DNA from: Entonaema liquescens
Taxonomy: Eukaryota > Ascomycota > Sordariomycetes > Xylariales > Xylariaceae
Direction of reading: 5' to 3'
NCBI GenBank assembly: GCA_902805475.1
Contig: CADCSX010000006.1
Location: forward strand, 1,550,001-1,614,000
DNA length: 64,000 nt
Shown here: in pieces, positions 48,301 to 61,925 of the stretch
Layout: each line of letters begins with the position of its first letter
Position numbering within the stretch: the stretch's first letter is position 1
Translations under genes and position numbers: made by a program
The notes under the pieces: model-generated
The model's input: the letters and a program-made list of their open reading frames with translations, nothing else
Told to the model about the DNA's origin: nothing
Databases searched by the model: none

Positions 48301-49086
48301 TGGTATTGCACCATATGACATAACATCGATATTGTATGCATTTAAAAGGCTCATACGCCACGTGGTACGCTCATACAGTACGTGAAATTTCTATCGGTAG
48401 TACGGGGCTGTACCTGAAGTCCCTTGAACCAGCCAGCCAACCTCCCGCTGGCGGCTCGGGTGGATCTTTATAGGACATGGCCCTTGCAGAAAGACCCTTG
48501 CCATGCATAGAGGGACGAGCTAAAAGGACTGTGATTGACCCAAGGTCTTTAGGGTGGGACTTCAGGAGAGGGATACAGTATGTACAGTATCAACAGCTAA
48601 TTGGTGATCGAGAATGATAGCCGAACAAAAGAAGAAAAAAGACTTCAGGTCGATGATTTTATCTGGCTATGCTAGCTCCACGATACAAACAAGCCAGCCA
48701 GTAAAACCAGAAACTGGAGTTGACTACCAGGGCATTGTTGGATGAGATTAAATCGCGTCGATTTCAGAGATGCCCATTCGCATTATGCAGTGACTTGCGG
48801 TATGGGATATCCTGCATCACAATTCTAGGCCATCATAACTCTACCATCGAATAGTACTACATAGTACTACGTAAGGTCAGAAATAAGGACCTGGAGGGAA
48901 AGTCGGGAAGAAGAGAGGGAGACCGGAGGCATTGTTCATGGTCCCCTAAAAAAAAGAAAAGAAAAAAATACTACCATCATAATATCATCAAGCCTTTCTC
49001 TTTCGTTTAACAGCATCACCAAATCCCCACCAGACCGTATTATTGGGGTCTGCGAATCCTACGGTATCTTACTATCTTCTCATATA
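45337..49086. other. Gene-poor interval between P450 reductase and TAO3
   Basis: 3.75 kb. The reductase promoter lies on the left. 45.95-46.21 kb is dense in TACCTAGGTA-type palindromes, including two adjacent hairpins at 46097-46131. Around 47.73-47.90 kb an open stretch with a basic patch (TTERKRTRTRRAAKAM) may be a decayed gene or exon, but I cannot identify it. 47.5-48.3 kb is AT-rich. The right end (48.85-49.08 kb) is presumably the TAO3 promoter, with a doubled ATAGTACTAC unit at 48852-48871. Confidence 0.6.
46097..46131. repeat. Two adjacent perfect inverted repeats
   Basis: The first has 11-bp arms (CCTAAAGATCT / AGATCTTTAGG) and a 2-nt spacer (46097-46120). The second, GGTGG-TAA-CCACC (46119-46131), overlaps its right end. 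They sit in a wider zone of TACCTAGGTA-like palindromes. Confidence 0.85.
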
Positions 49087-52000
49087 ATGGGCATCGAGGC
49101 TCAACAATGGGTGAGTGGATTCTTATGTTCCATCCCGGAAGATATTATCATCGAGTATGTCGCGGCCAACGAATATGCGATATATTGGAATGTTAGCTAG
49201 GGTGTATATGACGCTTAACGCTTGTTCACTTAACGCTTGTTCACTTAACGCTTGACGCTTGACGCTTGACGCTTGATAAATGTTCCCACTTTCGGGATTT
49301 TGTTTCACAGTTTCACAAGGCGAAGGGGGCTCCAACATATTTCAGATCCCTTACGCACTGATGATTGTCTGTTTTATTATCTGTTTTGCCTTTACTGACT
49401 ACAGACGTTGTCGCACCACTTAGCTCCGTCCCAGACGCTGCCGGAACACTTCCACGATCAGTTAAAGTTTTCTACGCGACCAACCCCTCCACGATCTAAT
49501 AATACTCACGACGACAACATTGATGACGATGACGATAATGATGGTTGGGATAATACTCTTAAACCAATAGCCCTCGATTCCTCCACTTCCCGTGCCATTG
49601 CGCATTCGCGCGAGTCTTCCCTCGAGAAATTACAGTCAGGTGGTGCACTCGCCGGCATCCCTGAATCGCCCCAATCAATATCATCCCCTACCACCTCCCC
49701 TGGAGTACGTGCGGCCGCGTCGCGGTCTGGCCCAGGCGGCATATTCGAGCGCCTCGTTGATCCGAAGGGTGTATCGTACGGACACCATCGTCAAACCTCT
49801 ATTGTTCATGGCATTCAACATTCGAGGAATGGGAGTCTCGCAAGCTCGTCTTCGAGTCCTCTCAGTCCGCAAATGATAGCAGCAGCAGGTGCTGGAATTC
49901 TGCCAGAACGGCCAGACATGCCACCAATGACCAGGCTAGACTCGGAAATGTCGACAGCGTCGCTACCAACGATGGCCTCACGGCCGCCGACTGCTTTGTC
50001 GGGAACTACCGCCAACGCATCCATTCATTCAGAAAGAACACAATCTGGCCAGGAGAATAATATCGGCGGTACTATTACCCAGAAAAAGCTTGAGCGGAAG
50101 CATAGCAAAAGTCGGCGCGATCATACACATCACCACTCGCACTCGTCGAGACATCACAGGGATGAACCGAGGACTGTGGGGGAATATGCTATGCATGTAT
50201 TGTTTACATCAGTTAGTGGCGAGTGGTACCTGATATTCATATAATACTTGCTAACATGGGTTAAGTTTATTGCTATGGCCGAAGACAAGCTGCAGGAATG
50301 TATAACAGTGCCTTTCGATCCCGAACCATCAATTGAGCAGGTATGCGGTCCTGGTGCTGATCCGGCATTTGATCGCTTTATTGAGGCTCTCGGACATATT
50401 GCAAGCCAAAAACCAAGACCACTAATCGATTCCATAATGCTTTGGCGGAAACATAAAAGTGAGGCGGCTAATGAAGCACGTAGCCAGCTTCACCAGATGA
50501 AGTCTAACCTCCCCGCGGCGTCTCTCGTTAGGCGCAATACTGAACCATTGCAACTCATCACCGGAAACCCTGGAGATGCAACGTCTGGCGTACCGCATGC
50601 TCTCGCGGAGAAGCAGAACGAAGCAGCCCATGCTGAGCGTCGATCTATTGTTTCTATTTACATATTGTGCCGGGTTCTCCTGGAAGTTATCACCCAGAGC
50701 AGTCTCAGTTCCATTACTCCGGAGATGGAGGATAAGCTCGAGGCTATTATATTTGGCCAGTTAAAGATTGCTGATGTAGAGCAGCTCTATATATCCCCTC
50801 TCAAGCTGGCTAATTGGAACCTCTTTGCTCAGCTGCTTGGCGCCATGAGCGTGATCAATTTTACCAGTGTCACAGACCGGTTTATTAACGATCTCGATCG
50901 CACCCTCCAGGACCTTACCGTGAGGAACTCGACATCTCAGAATAGGGATCCCGAGGGTCAGGTAGAGCTAGTACTAGGAGGTATGAAGCATCTGCATATC
51001 AAGATTGATACCGACGAAAGCTGGGATCAAGCCTGCGACTTTCTTGTGTCCCTGGCTAAACTATTTGCCCGGTCCCACGGCCAGAAGGTGAAGTCAGCAT
51101 TTTGCCAAATATTAGACACGCTTCTCATTCCCATCGCTGCTAAGGCTACCAACAAACATTTCTCTTACCTAAAGTGGTCGGAGGTGCTCAGCAATATTAG
51201 CCCTCGTTTGGCATCAATGTTTGTTAAGCCTCGCCATTGGCAGTCTGCTTTTCCCCTAACAGCAACGATGCTCTGCGTGTCGTCTCCGGAGAATTTGAGT
51301 AATCAATGGCTACAGCTGATCCGAACAGTCCAGCCGAGACTGAAAGATCGCAATATGCGCTCTCTGTGTCTGCAAGTCATCTCACGATTAGTATGGGCTT
51401 ATCTGTACCGGACTACTAATACTATTGCCGGAGCTGGGCGAAAATTAGACGAGGTAATGCAGCTCGTCTTGCCTGCTACCAAGCGTACATTTTCGACTGC
51501 AGATACCGCTTCCACGGGGCCCTTGATACAACTCATTAGAATCATTGGCTTTAAATATCCAGAGTATTGCTGTGATAGCATTATCTTTCCTTTAATTAAT
51601 GCCGACCTTATTCAGAATAAGGACCTTAAAGTTGAACAGCTAGAACCGGACAAGATTGTCATCGGGATCCGGGCATTCCTAGCAGTCATGTCGGATTTGG
51701 AAAAGGGGGAGCGACCTCCATTTCCCCAGCATTACCCTCTCGTATCTGCCTCTGATCGGGCCCCCCCGAGTTCCCCAGCATCAGCCTCGACTTCCAGCAT
51801 GGTGCCTGCAAGTCCGCTCATATACGACCGCGACGAATCTTTATCGCAGCCCGTACAATTAGGCGCCTTAAGTGACGGCGCAAAAGCCCGCTACAAACAG
51901 TTCTCGGAAGTCCTTGGCAAAATTACTATCATTTGCGATAATACTTTCGGAGGTCAAGCAGCACTTGATGAGAAGTTTAGTAGTCCAATAGGCCCAAAGA

Positions 52001-55000
52001 CACCCATCTCGGAGACTTTTAACTTCTCACGACGCGATGACCATCCAAGCCCTGCTGACCAAAAGCAAGCGTTTTACGAACTTCTCCATGTTGCTGTACA
52101 GGCTCTGCCTCGTTGTTTTCCTGTCGATATACCCTTTAATTCACTTATTAATCTCCTCTGTACGGGCACGGCGCATGTTCAGCACAATATTGCTGAATCG
52201 TCTGCCCAGTCTCTCAAATCTATTGCCCGCCAATCATATGCACACCAGGTCACGGTAGGATTTGCTCGGTTTATCTTCAATTTTGATGATCGTTACTCTA
52301 CGATGTCTGATGGTGGAATGCTTGGTCCTGGTCATATCGAGAGCACTCTACGGCTTTACGTCGAGTTGCTACAAATATGGAGGGACGAAATACGTCAGAA
52401 AACCAAAGATGCCACATCTGATGTTGGAGACCTTAATGGTACTGACAAACGAGGGATGAAGCTGGATTTGTCCAGCATTTGGGCTGAAGTCGAACATGTA
52501 GAAGCCCGCGGGTTGTTTTTCTTATGCTCGCAATCGCGTAGGGTACGACACTTTGCGATCACAGTCTTGCGGCTAATCGTCGAGTTCGATGCTGCTCTAG
52601 GCAAGGATAGTGCAGAAGAGAAGGACACCGTTCGGCTCATTGATATCCTAGAAAATGACTCGGTGCAAGTGATGAATTTCAAAGACGAACATCTATCTGT
52701 AGCAGAACGAAGCCGACTGCAAAGGGGTATGCAGAACAGCAACAACAAAGGGGCTCTAATTGAACTCTGCACCAGCGATGTTTCATATGACACGACACTC
52801 TGGTTTAAGATTTTCCCTAATTTTATACGGATTGCTTATGATCGATGTCCCTTCACCGTAACAATCGGCCGAGATCTAGTATGCAACCGAATATTACAGA
52901 TGTACAAGGGCATAGTTGTTCTTTCGGAACCGACTCGAGGTCTCTATTACGGATCTGATCCTGGTAGTGCCAGATATACAGGGAGGACACCAACGACACA
53001 GCCTGATGTGCTCGTTGAACAATGGAAGCTGTACTTAACTTTTGCGTGTACGACATTGACAGATTCTGGTACCACCATAAATGGCGCGTCACAAAACAGT
53101 CAACATGCACGAAAAGTATCTAAAACTACCGACAAGATCGTGTCGGCTAGGACGCTCTTCAAGTATTTGATCCCACTGCTCCTAGCGTCTTCAGCCTCGG
53201 TCCGTGAGGCTGTCGTGCTTGCTATGGGCTCGATCAATATTAACATATATCGAACGTTGCTTGAGGAGCTACAGGGACAAGTATCTCAATGTAATAACGA
53301 GGCACGCCACCGAATACACCAGCGAACCAATAGCGGACCACGTAGAAACCGGAGAATGGACTTGTTATGGACGGAGCTCACTCACGTGTATAAGTTGACG
53401 TGCCACTTTCTAAAGGAGCCCGAGGTTTACCAAGATGATTGGATCCTCAATAATCTTTGTACGTACACAAAGGACCTCAAGCTCTTCCTCATGGATGGAG
53501 AGGTTCAGATGGACTGGGAGTTTCAAAAACTGAGGAGGCATTACTGTGGCCTAGTTGAAGGACTTTTTGAGGGAGTCAATCGTACAAAAGACCCATCTCG
53601 CTGGATGACGTTTGAGTCACGAAAGTCTTCTTTCACTCTGATGGAAGATTGGTGTGGATTCTCTCCAAACCAGATGCAGATCCGCCAAAGAGAAGATACG
53701 ATGCGACAGTCATTGATTGACCAACAATCTCTCGGTGAAAGGGGCACTGTTACTGCAGCTATGGAAATAGAGAAGAGAAATTTAAAGACAGCAGCTCTGA
53801 GTGCTATGGCAAGTCTTTGTGCTGGCCCAGTCAGTGTAACGACTGAGAGCGGTGCTACACTTCATTTCGACATGAGACGGATGTTGAACTGGGTGGAATC
53901 GATTTTCAGTTCTGGAAGTGACCGTGTCAACGTTATTGGAAGAAGAGCTCTGAAGAACTTGATCGTTTATAACCAGGATCATCCTTACCTCCTGGAGCAC
54001 TGCATTGCGCGGTGCTACCTCACTGAAGTACCGAAAGTGCTTGAAAGCTATTTTACAGTAATCACTGAGGTATTATTAGAGCATATTGACTACCAGTCGC
54101 CATTCTGGAAATTGTTAGGACTGTGTTTATTTACACTGGGAAGCGACCAAAGCGATATCCGATCCAAGTCAGCCCACGTTCTCAGCGCCTTGGAGGAGAG
54201 ACAACAGGCCGCCCAGAGTTCTAAGATCCGAGACTTCGAGATCAGCATTGCAGATAAGACGAAGGCCGTCTACAAGTTGGCTCAATTCGAGATTTCGAAA
54301 CGTCTTGCAAAGCAACATCCCGAACTCGCCTTTCACATCTTCTCTGAGGTTACACTTTATTTCAAGAATCTTCCCCAAGGCGCGCAGAGAAATGTTGTAG
54401 CCGTCATTTTACCCTGGATTCAAACTATTGAATTAAAGGTCGATCCAAATGGAGGGCCTACGGCTCAATCATACGTTCTCCTTGCCAATCTCCTTGAAGT
54501 TACGATCAAGTCCAGCGCCGCACTTCACAATGAGGTACAGGCGCTCTGGCAAGCACTTGCTACTGGCCCATTCCCTGGAAATGTCCGGCTTGTGCTTGAT
54601 TTCATTATTTCTCTCTGCCTGGAACGGAGAGAACAGAACTTCGTCGAGTATGCCAAACAAATAGTAGTATTTTTATCAAGTACGCCTAGTACGCCGGGTA
54701 TTAAAGTGGTCGAGTTTTTGTTGATGCAGATCACGCCTAAAGCCATGGTCCCTAACGAGAAAAGAGATGTCGTTCCGTCGCCTCCTGATCTTAGTCAACT
54801 ACAACTACCTTACTGCGCCGATCTCTCAGAAGCTTTACCTGTTGGAACTAAGCAGGCAGGATTTTCCCTGGGGCAATTGTCCCTGATACTCTTGGTCGAT
54901 TTGATGGTGTCGCCCGTACAGCTCAATACCGATAATCTAATAGTCTTGCTACAAGTTATCACAGTGCTTTGGGACCACTACACCCCCCTCGTCCAAGAGC

Positions 55001-57243
55001 AAGCTCGGGAAATGTTGGTCCACCTCATCCATGAGCTTGTTGTCTCAAAAATGGACGAGGACACCCCAATGGAAGCGAAGAAGTCCGTCGAAGACTTGAT
55101 TGATGCAATTCGTCGACATGATCGTTCCGTGGTCTGGGGTTACGAAGAGAGTAACGGTAAAGTAGACGGTCGTGACAACAAAGTGCCGCAGAGTATGGAA
55201 TATCTCACGGCTGAAGTTGTGAAGACTTTCGAAATTACTTTCCCGGGAATCAAGGAACAGTGGAGTCGTTTGTCACTAACTTGGGCAACCTCATGTCCAG
55301 TCAGACATCTTGCTTGCCGCTCATTCCAGATCTTCCGCTGCATTCTTACCTCTCTCGATCAGCTGATGCTTGGCGACATGCTTGCCCGGTTATCCAATAC
55401 TATTGCAGACGAAGATACTGAGATCCAGACATTCTCCATGGAAATCCTAACGACTCTAAAAACCCTCATATCGAAGCTCGAACCGGAGAAACTCGTATCA
55501 TTCCCCCAGTTATTCTGGACAACATGCGCGTGTCTAGACTCAATCAACGAGGTTGAATTCCTCGAGGCAATCGAAATGCTTGATGAGTTCTTGGAGAAAC
55601 TTGACTTCCACTCCCCGAACGTTCGGAAGGCTCTTATGGATGGCCAGCCACCAAGGTGGGAAGGCTCATTCGAAGGCGTCCAACCTCTGCTCTATAAGGG
55701 TCTGAGATCGTCTCTTTGTTTGCAGCCCACGCTTGATATCTTAGATAAGCTTGTTCAGTTACCAAGCTGTGACCTCATCGGAAATGACAACAGGCTCTTC
55801 TTTTCTGTTATCGCCAACTTCCCTCGTTTCTTACAGGCTATGGAACATGGCTCTATCGATCAAGGAACTTTGCAAACTGCGGAGATTCTTTTTGCGGTAG
55901 CCGAAGCCCAGGGGCTATCCTCGATATGCGCAGCTCTAGGAGCTTTCATGGAATCAAGATACTCGACTGGTAGAGAATTCATGGTTCAGCTTCTTGCTGC
56001 ACTTCGGGAAATCTTCCTGCCGCAACTTGATTTCCATATGTTAACAATGATACTGGGTTTCCTCACAAACAGCCTGCCTTGGATGAAGATCATGACCATG
56101 AGGCTACTTTGCGTTATCATTCCCGAGACTGAGATGCGCAAGGCCGAAATTGCTAGCCATGGCTCGGATTTGATTTCTCCGCTCCTACGACTTCTACAGA
56201 CGGAGTACTGCATGGGGGCGTTGGAAGTACTCGACAATATTATGAACATGTCCGGTACTCCAATGGATAAACATTACATTCGCATGAGTATGACTAGCGC
56301 ATCATCTAAAGACAGGAAGGACTATGAGACAACGCAAAGCCTATTTGGTATTCCAGAAGACTCTGGTTGGTCTATTCCAGTCCCGGCAAAGAAGACAGAA
56401 AATACGCGGGCCAATATACATGCTGCGTTCTACATGTGTCAGGCGAACCCCGAGGATGGTGCAGCCACAGATCCAACGCCAACACCAGAGGTCGAATTCC
56501 ATGCTGATGATTACCGATATGGTTATTTCGAAATGCCCGACAGAACCGATACTATGATGTCCGACGACGTCCAGGGTGACGGCCAGATGGCCGACTTGGT
56601 AACCAAGCTAGACAGTCTAGACGACTTCTTCGACGACATGTCCCAGACGTCTCCCAGCGAGGGACGATCATCGCGGACCGTTACAGAATTCTCTCCCGAG
56701 AGTTACGAGTCCGGCGCCCGGCTCTACGACGACGTGCTCCCCATTCTCCACCAAGCCTCCACCAACACCTCGTTCCAGAACGGCTTCGTAGACCGGATGC
56801 CCATGTCGAAAGAAACCAAGTCCAACGCCATGAACCCGGGGGCCTTCAACCCCGCAACAGCAGCAACATTAGCAGCAGCGCGGCCAGGACTGCACTCGCG
56901 CTCCATCACCTCGCCCTCAGCCCCCGCGTCCTGGGCCCAACCCCAGCTCAGCGAGCTGACGTCGGACGACGAACTGACAGAAGACGTGTTCTCGGACGGC
57001 GACGACGACCGCCCGCTCAACGGCGCGCCGGAGAGCTCGTTCTTCTTGGAGAATATGATCAAGCCGATTGCGCAGACGACGCGCACGCATATGCGCCGAC
57101 TCACAGGCGGTGGACGCCGCGACGCCGAGAGGCAGCGGGAATTGTTCCGCGCGCGGCAGCAGCAGATCTCGCCGCAGGTGCCCAAGGTGCCGAACTCGTT
57201 CCTGCCGCACAAGGCGAGCCCGTCGAATGGTGATATGTTGTAA
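49087..57243 (+). CDS. TAO3: Cell morphogenesis protein Tao3/Pag1/Mor2 (Furry homologue)
   Basis: Very large HEAT-repeat scaffold of the RAM (NDR kinase) pathway, controlling polarised growth and septation at the cortex. Exons 49405-50211 and 50266-57243 are secure; a 24-nt first exon (49087-49110, MGIEAQQW, GTGAGT donor) is proposed because exon 2 has no ATG before its conserved start. Total is about 2602 aa. The N-terminal 250 residues are Ser-rich and low complexity with a His-rich patch. The Furry core begins at VGEYAMHVLFTS-FIAMAED and runs for some 2000 residues (for example ADPAFDRFIEALGHIASQKP). The C-terminal 250 residues are disordered. The 6978-nt main exon is intron-free. Composition becomes G/C-rich after about 56700. 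Identity is certain; the first exon is inferred. Confidence 0.94.
49210..49275 (+). repeat. Nested tandem repeat in TAO3 intron 1
   Basis: TTAACGCTTGTTCAC is repeated, then the core collapses to four consecutive GACGCTT-like 7-bp units. It lies inside the 294-bp proposed first intron. It is probably slippage-generated. Confidence 0.85.
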
Positions 57244-58418
57244 TTGATGGGATGGGATGAGATGAGATATATGCTAGGTTAGGAGGTTACCTAATGTGGG
57301 ACGAGAGCACGAGTAAGAGTATGCATGAGTACGTTGGTGTATTGGTTACAGGCGCCAGGATATAGTTGGCATTTTACGAATAATGTAGCGAGCGAGTGGC
57401 CTGCTTTAGTAGGGGTGCGGAGGAGTAGAGTAGTATGATATCCTCCACCTTTGTGTGTGTGTGTGTGTGTGTGTGTATACGCGCGGAGAATTGTGTCTCT
57501 GGGAGCGTTGTATATCTACCATATGTAGAGTAGAGAAGAGATGATATTAGTGCTGTTGATTTGGATGATTTCGTGAAAATGCTCATATGTTGAGTGCGTA
57601 CTTGGATATGAAGACTAGAAAAGATGAATTGAGGGAGACCAAGTGTGTGTTGGGGAATATTGGCTATGGGATAATCTTGACTAAATATGAAATTTATATA
57701 TTATAAGTACTAAGTACTATACCGGTTATTAAGTATTATTTGTCGTTTATCTCTGGATTGAATATGTATATTCAACAGCATAATTAATATTAACTCTACC
57801 ATATTCTATTAGCTCAATGCCAATAGTACATGTCTGATGAATATCATTATATTTTATCCTTGCTCACTACAGTTAACTGACCTAGTAGCAACCATTTGTA
57901 AGTTCAGCGTAGTCCAATTGTGCAATTCTCAAGCAATACACTCCCAGGCCTTGGACAAGACAATACCAATAGACTTACACGATATAAATATAATTAAACA
58001 TGAGCTAACTTAGCCATTGATTGGATGCAAGGAGCCGGGGTTTGAACCTTATTAGAACGTGGTAGGCCCACTTAGTGCATATCGCAGCGGAACTTTCCAG
58101 CTGCTTATCGCATAAACTAAACCCGATCCGCCGTTGTGGGGGAGCGGTCAGAATCGGCAATTCAATTTATTTTCCTTCATGCAATCCGCGATTCCCAGGT
58201 GCGACATCTTGGACGAAAGAAATTTAGCTGAGAAGTTCCCATAATATTCGCCTGCGAATTAATTGTTAGGTATTTATTAGCGCATTATACTATAAATCTC
58301 TACAAGTGGTCTAGGCGCGTTTCTAGCTGTTTAGTTTGGTACGCTTCTGGCACTAAGTACCTGATAATTTTCTTGATCATGCCGTAGTCAAGCACAACTC
58401 TCCTGACACCACTTAGAA
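57244..58418. other. Intergenic region TAO3 / URB1
   Basis: 1.17 kb between two genes in the same direction. It contains a (GT)12 microsatellite near 57453-57476. AT-rich sequence follows. A plus-strand GGGTTTGAACC at about 58038-58048 is a reversed B-box-like motif without a foldable tRNA around it. Confidence 0.65.
57453..57476 (+). repeat. (GT)n microsatellite
   Basis: About twelve GT units in the 3' flank of TAO3, likely within or just past its 3' UTR. Confidence 0.9.
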
Positions 58419-61400
58419 ATGGCGAAGCGCAAGTCCTATGGAGGTGAAGGGGGTTATTCGGGGAAGAAGCAGAAGACTGCTCACGTCCATGATCCCCCTA
58501 CTTCTGAAGATGTCTATAATGGAAGACAACTTCGTCAGCTCTTAGCTTTCGAACAGGACCTTCAGAAAGCTAGACACGGTATGTTGATTCAAATTCAACT
58601 GCAACCTTAGCTTTTACCCATTGATGCTAATAACTTCCACTCTCAGGCCTCCAATCGTTCAAAAACCTCCTCGATTGCATCGTCAACAACGAAGATAAGG
58701 ACTCCGAGAAGCTTCAAATATTACAGGAATTTTTGGACTCTGTGAAGCCACGAGAACAGGATGACGAGGTCCCCGTGTACCTACCGGACATAATGGAATC
58801 ATGGAGTATGGCAGCGCAGCTAAATAACGAAAATGTCATGTCCGCCGTTGCGGTCGTACTCGCGCTCCTTCTCAAAGTTCTCTCCGGGAAATTGAATATG
58901 GTGTCATACGGTCTAGGAATATGTCGCACGCTTCTACAGAAACGACAGCAAGAACTCATCGCAAAAACCTCTCGGCAGATAACGGCAAAGATTTTATAAT
59001 ATCACCTACATTAAGACTTCTCAAAGAAGCGGTATGCTTCGATGGTGGAGCGCTCGCAGCCCCGATATTCAGAGCTAGGAACAACACGTTTAAATCGCTT
59101 GCTAGGAATATGGGTCTTCGATACCTCGGAGAAGGCATAGAGGATCCTAAGCGGCCGTCTGTCAGAACTAACGCGATACGTTTTCTTCTAAGCAGCTTAA
59201 AGTTGCTCCATCTTGAAGCGAAACGCGATCTACTGTCCCAGAAGGATATTGTAGCTGCGCTCATGAGGCACATCAGAAAGGACCCCCTTCATTAATCTAC
59301 GAAATATTAGATACTCTAAAAGCTTCCGTGATTTTAGACAAGAAGCTACCGAAGGAGATCAAAATCAGAATACTGAATGCGCATTCGCTTATCAGGATAG
59401 CAGAACTATATGGCTATCCTGAAGTCTCTACTGAGAGTGAAGATGAATCAGAGCGCGAGCGTCCGACGGTTGAAGCGTCAGCTCACGCTTTTCTGACCGC
59501 TGCTTGTACTAATTCCGACGCTGGAGTTCGTCGATCGGAACATGGTTACTATCCCGAGGGCGTAGATCCCAACGCAATACCATCAGCGGTCAACGATGAT
59601 CAACCTGTGGATTTTGGTATCGATAGCATTCCGTGGATGGACAAATTTGAGAATGATGTACCCGTACGCAATTCGCTGTTGGCGGAGTTCATCCAGACAT
59701 TACGGCCGTGGTCCAGCACGAAACAAAACGAGCTTCTGGTGTCGATTTTCGAAGCATCGCCGGAATTGGCTGCCAGCTATTTCTGTCAAAAGAAGTCATT
59801 CTCGTTTGATCCAAAGCTGACTGCTACCTGGATTGGCTACGCGACGTTACTTTATAATGTCGTTCAACTACCAATCCCCTCCTGGTTCGGGCACGCCAAA
59901 GGCTATGCAAGGATTCCACCTCCTACTTCAGTTGTGCTTGGGAACATAATTCCACTACCGATGACATTGAAAGCTTTATCAAGATGCTTTTCTATAAAAT
60001 CCAAGCTGATTTCTTTCTATGCCATTCGCCTTCTAACGTTGGCTTTGCAGAAGCTGGGACGAGCTTTGGAGATGTATCGAGAGGCATCATCGTCATCAAA
60101 TTCGCTTTGGGAAGAGGCAGCTCGACGGCTTCAGGATGAATTTTATCAAAGGATCCCAGACATCAAAGATATCATCAAATGTTATCTTGCCATGGAGCAA
60201 GACGATCTGCTTCAGCGGCAAGCAATAAGTCGCTTGCTATTACTCTATTACGAAGTTATCCCCCAGGTTGCACTAAGGGCTAGGTTCGATGTTTCGCCAA
60301 TACTCTCATCCACTATCAAGAAAGTCGAGACATCTGACAGAACAGATGAAAATACAACGATGGCCCTATTAGAACTCCAAAACATATGTGCAATTGCAAA
60401 ATATTCCCCAACTATGCGGTGGTTTGCTCGAACTTCTGATGCATCACACTCCCCATTTACAACTCTCTTGAGACTATCTATCGAAAAGACAACTGGGCTA
60501 TCCAACGAGAGCTTAGATAGTGTCTTATATTGGGTTGCCAGTGAACACCAGCTGGTGGAAGATCGACCAAACTCTCCAGGATTATATCCTTTAATTGCAG
60601 CATTGAAAAGCTTTGAAGCCGTGGACCCCGCAATTTGGGCGTTCCTGGACAACTGCGCTGAGCGCTGTGCCAGAACACCAGTCAAATACCTCGAAATGAT
60701 TGAAGAGCAGTTAGATAAAGCCAAGGTCTCTGAAGACGAAGACACGGCCACTTGTCCTCTCATGATGACAATTGCCGAGCAGATTCCCTTTTTCAATTCA
60801 TCCTCTCCTAGCAAGGCCACACTTAAAGCATTTGTACAGTTCCTTTCGGAATATCTCGGATATTCGCTTGCCGCTGGTATAAACAAGCCATTCATAGATG
60901 CTTCGAAAGAGCTGTTTTCTACTGGCATCGTAGACCAGAAACTCAAAGAAAAGTTGGGAATACCAAAAAGGAAGAAACACATTCGGGGAGCTCGAGAAAA
61001 CCACCTGGATCATAATGCTTTACTTCCCAATGGAAGCAGTGAAGAAGCAATCAAGGAAGGGAGCAGCGACTCAATCGCACAAATCTCTCCCCAGGACCTA
61101 GAACAGAGGCTGGCAGTACCGATCACAACGAGTAAAGATAATTCGTTATCTAAATGGACATCCAAAACGCCCGAAGAACTTGTCGAAGAGGGGTACGCAT
61201 CTTCGTTGATTCGCCTGCTTTTGTCTGAGCACCCAAGCATCAGGAGAGAAGCACTGGTCAACATAGTCAAGGTGGCTGCGAAAATCAAGGATTCGACATA
61301 CGAGAATAACGAACAAATCTGGCTTCTACTTATGGAACTTACCGAATCAGCACGAGACTCTCTTGCTGATGGACCTCTACCCAGTGTGATCGTTGCCTTC

Positions 61401-61925
61401 TCCTGCAAGGCTCTTGAAGTTCTAATAAATCCCTTGCATTGTCTCTATGAGAAGGTCAACCTATTCCTCACCAGTGGACCGGTATGGGCATTGGACAAGA
61501 TACCCCTAATACAAAATATTCTCCAGGATGGTCCAACTGAAGACGGAGCATTCTACTCCGAAGTTAGTTGGCTTCTAGGTTTCCTACTCGAAAGCTTACG
61601 TACACCTGCGGATGTGGTCTTATTCCATAAGCGCAGGGTTCCTGAGAGGTTGTTCTCTTTAACCTCTAATCCTTTCATGGGTCCCAATTTGAGGGCACAA
61701 GTTTTGAGGATTGTTTACAGGATGTCGACTATTGAAGGGGGAAGCGATACTTTGATCACGAGGTTTGGGGCAATCAATTGGCTGCTGGCACAGAGAGATA
61801 TAGCGACAGACGCGGTTGAGCGAGGAGTGTACAAAGCACTAATTAGAAGGTTATGGGATACTTGTGATCAAAAACGAATCTCAGCGTGGAGTAAAGGTGG
61901 TATAGAAAGACTTGTAGGACAATGA
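58419..61925 (+). CDS. URB1: Ribosome biogenesis protein Urb1/Npa1 (two one-base frame breaks)
   Basis: Large nucleolar scaffold of the earliest 60S precursor particles. Exons 58419-58578 and 58647-61925. The basic N-terminus (MAKRKSYGGEGGYSGKKQK) leads to LLAFEQDLQKARHG, then GLQSFKNLLDCIVN across the junction, as in Npa1 N-termini. HEAT-like repeats follow to the end. Two places lack one base each. At the A5 run 58963-58967, KRQQELIAK must continue into NLSADNGKDFIIS in the next frame. At the C5 run 59283-59287, MRHIRKDP must continue into SLIYEILDTLKAS. With both restored the frame is open throughout, about 1146 aa. Family members in filamentous fungi have a similar length. Urb1 is essential in yeast, and the flanking code is well preserved, so homopolymer miscounts are the likeliest cause. 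Confidence 0.88.

Noticed and set aside
58020..58110. tRNA-like gene on the minus strand (GGTTCAAACC, B-box-like)
   Set aside because: The T-stem does not pair, the spacing to an A-box-like stretch is too short, and no cloverleaf forms. At most a decayed tRNA-derived fragment.
60248..60982. 244-codon ORF antisense to URB1
   Set aside because: It lies fully inside URB1 and has no domain, so it is a mirror-frame shadow.
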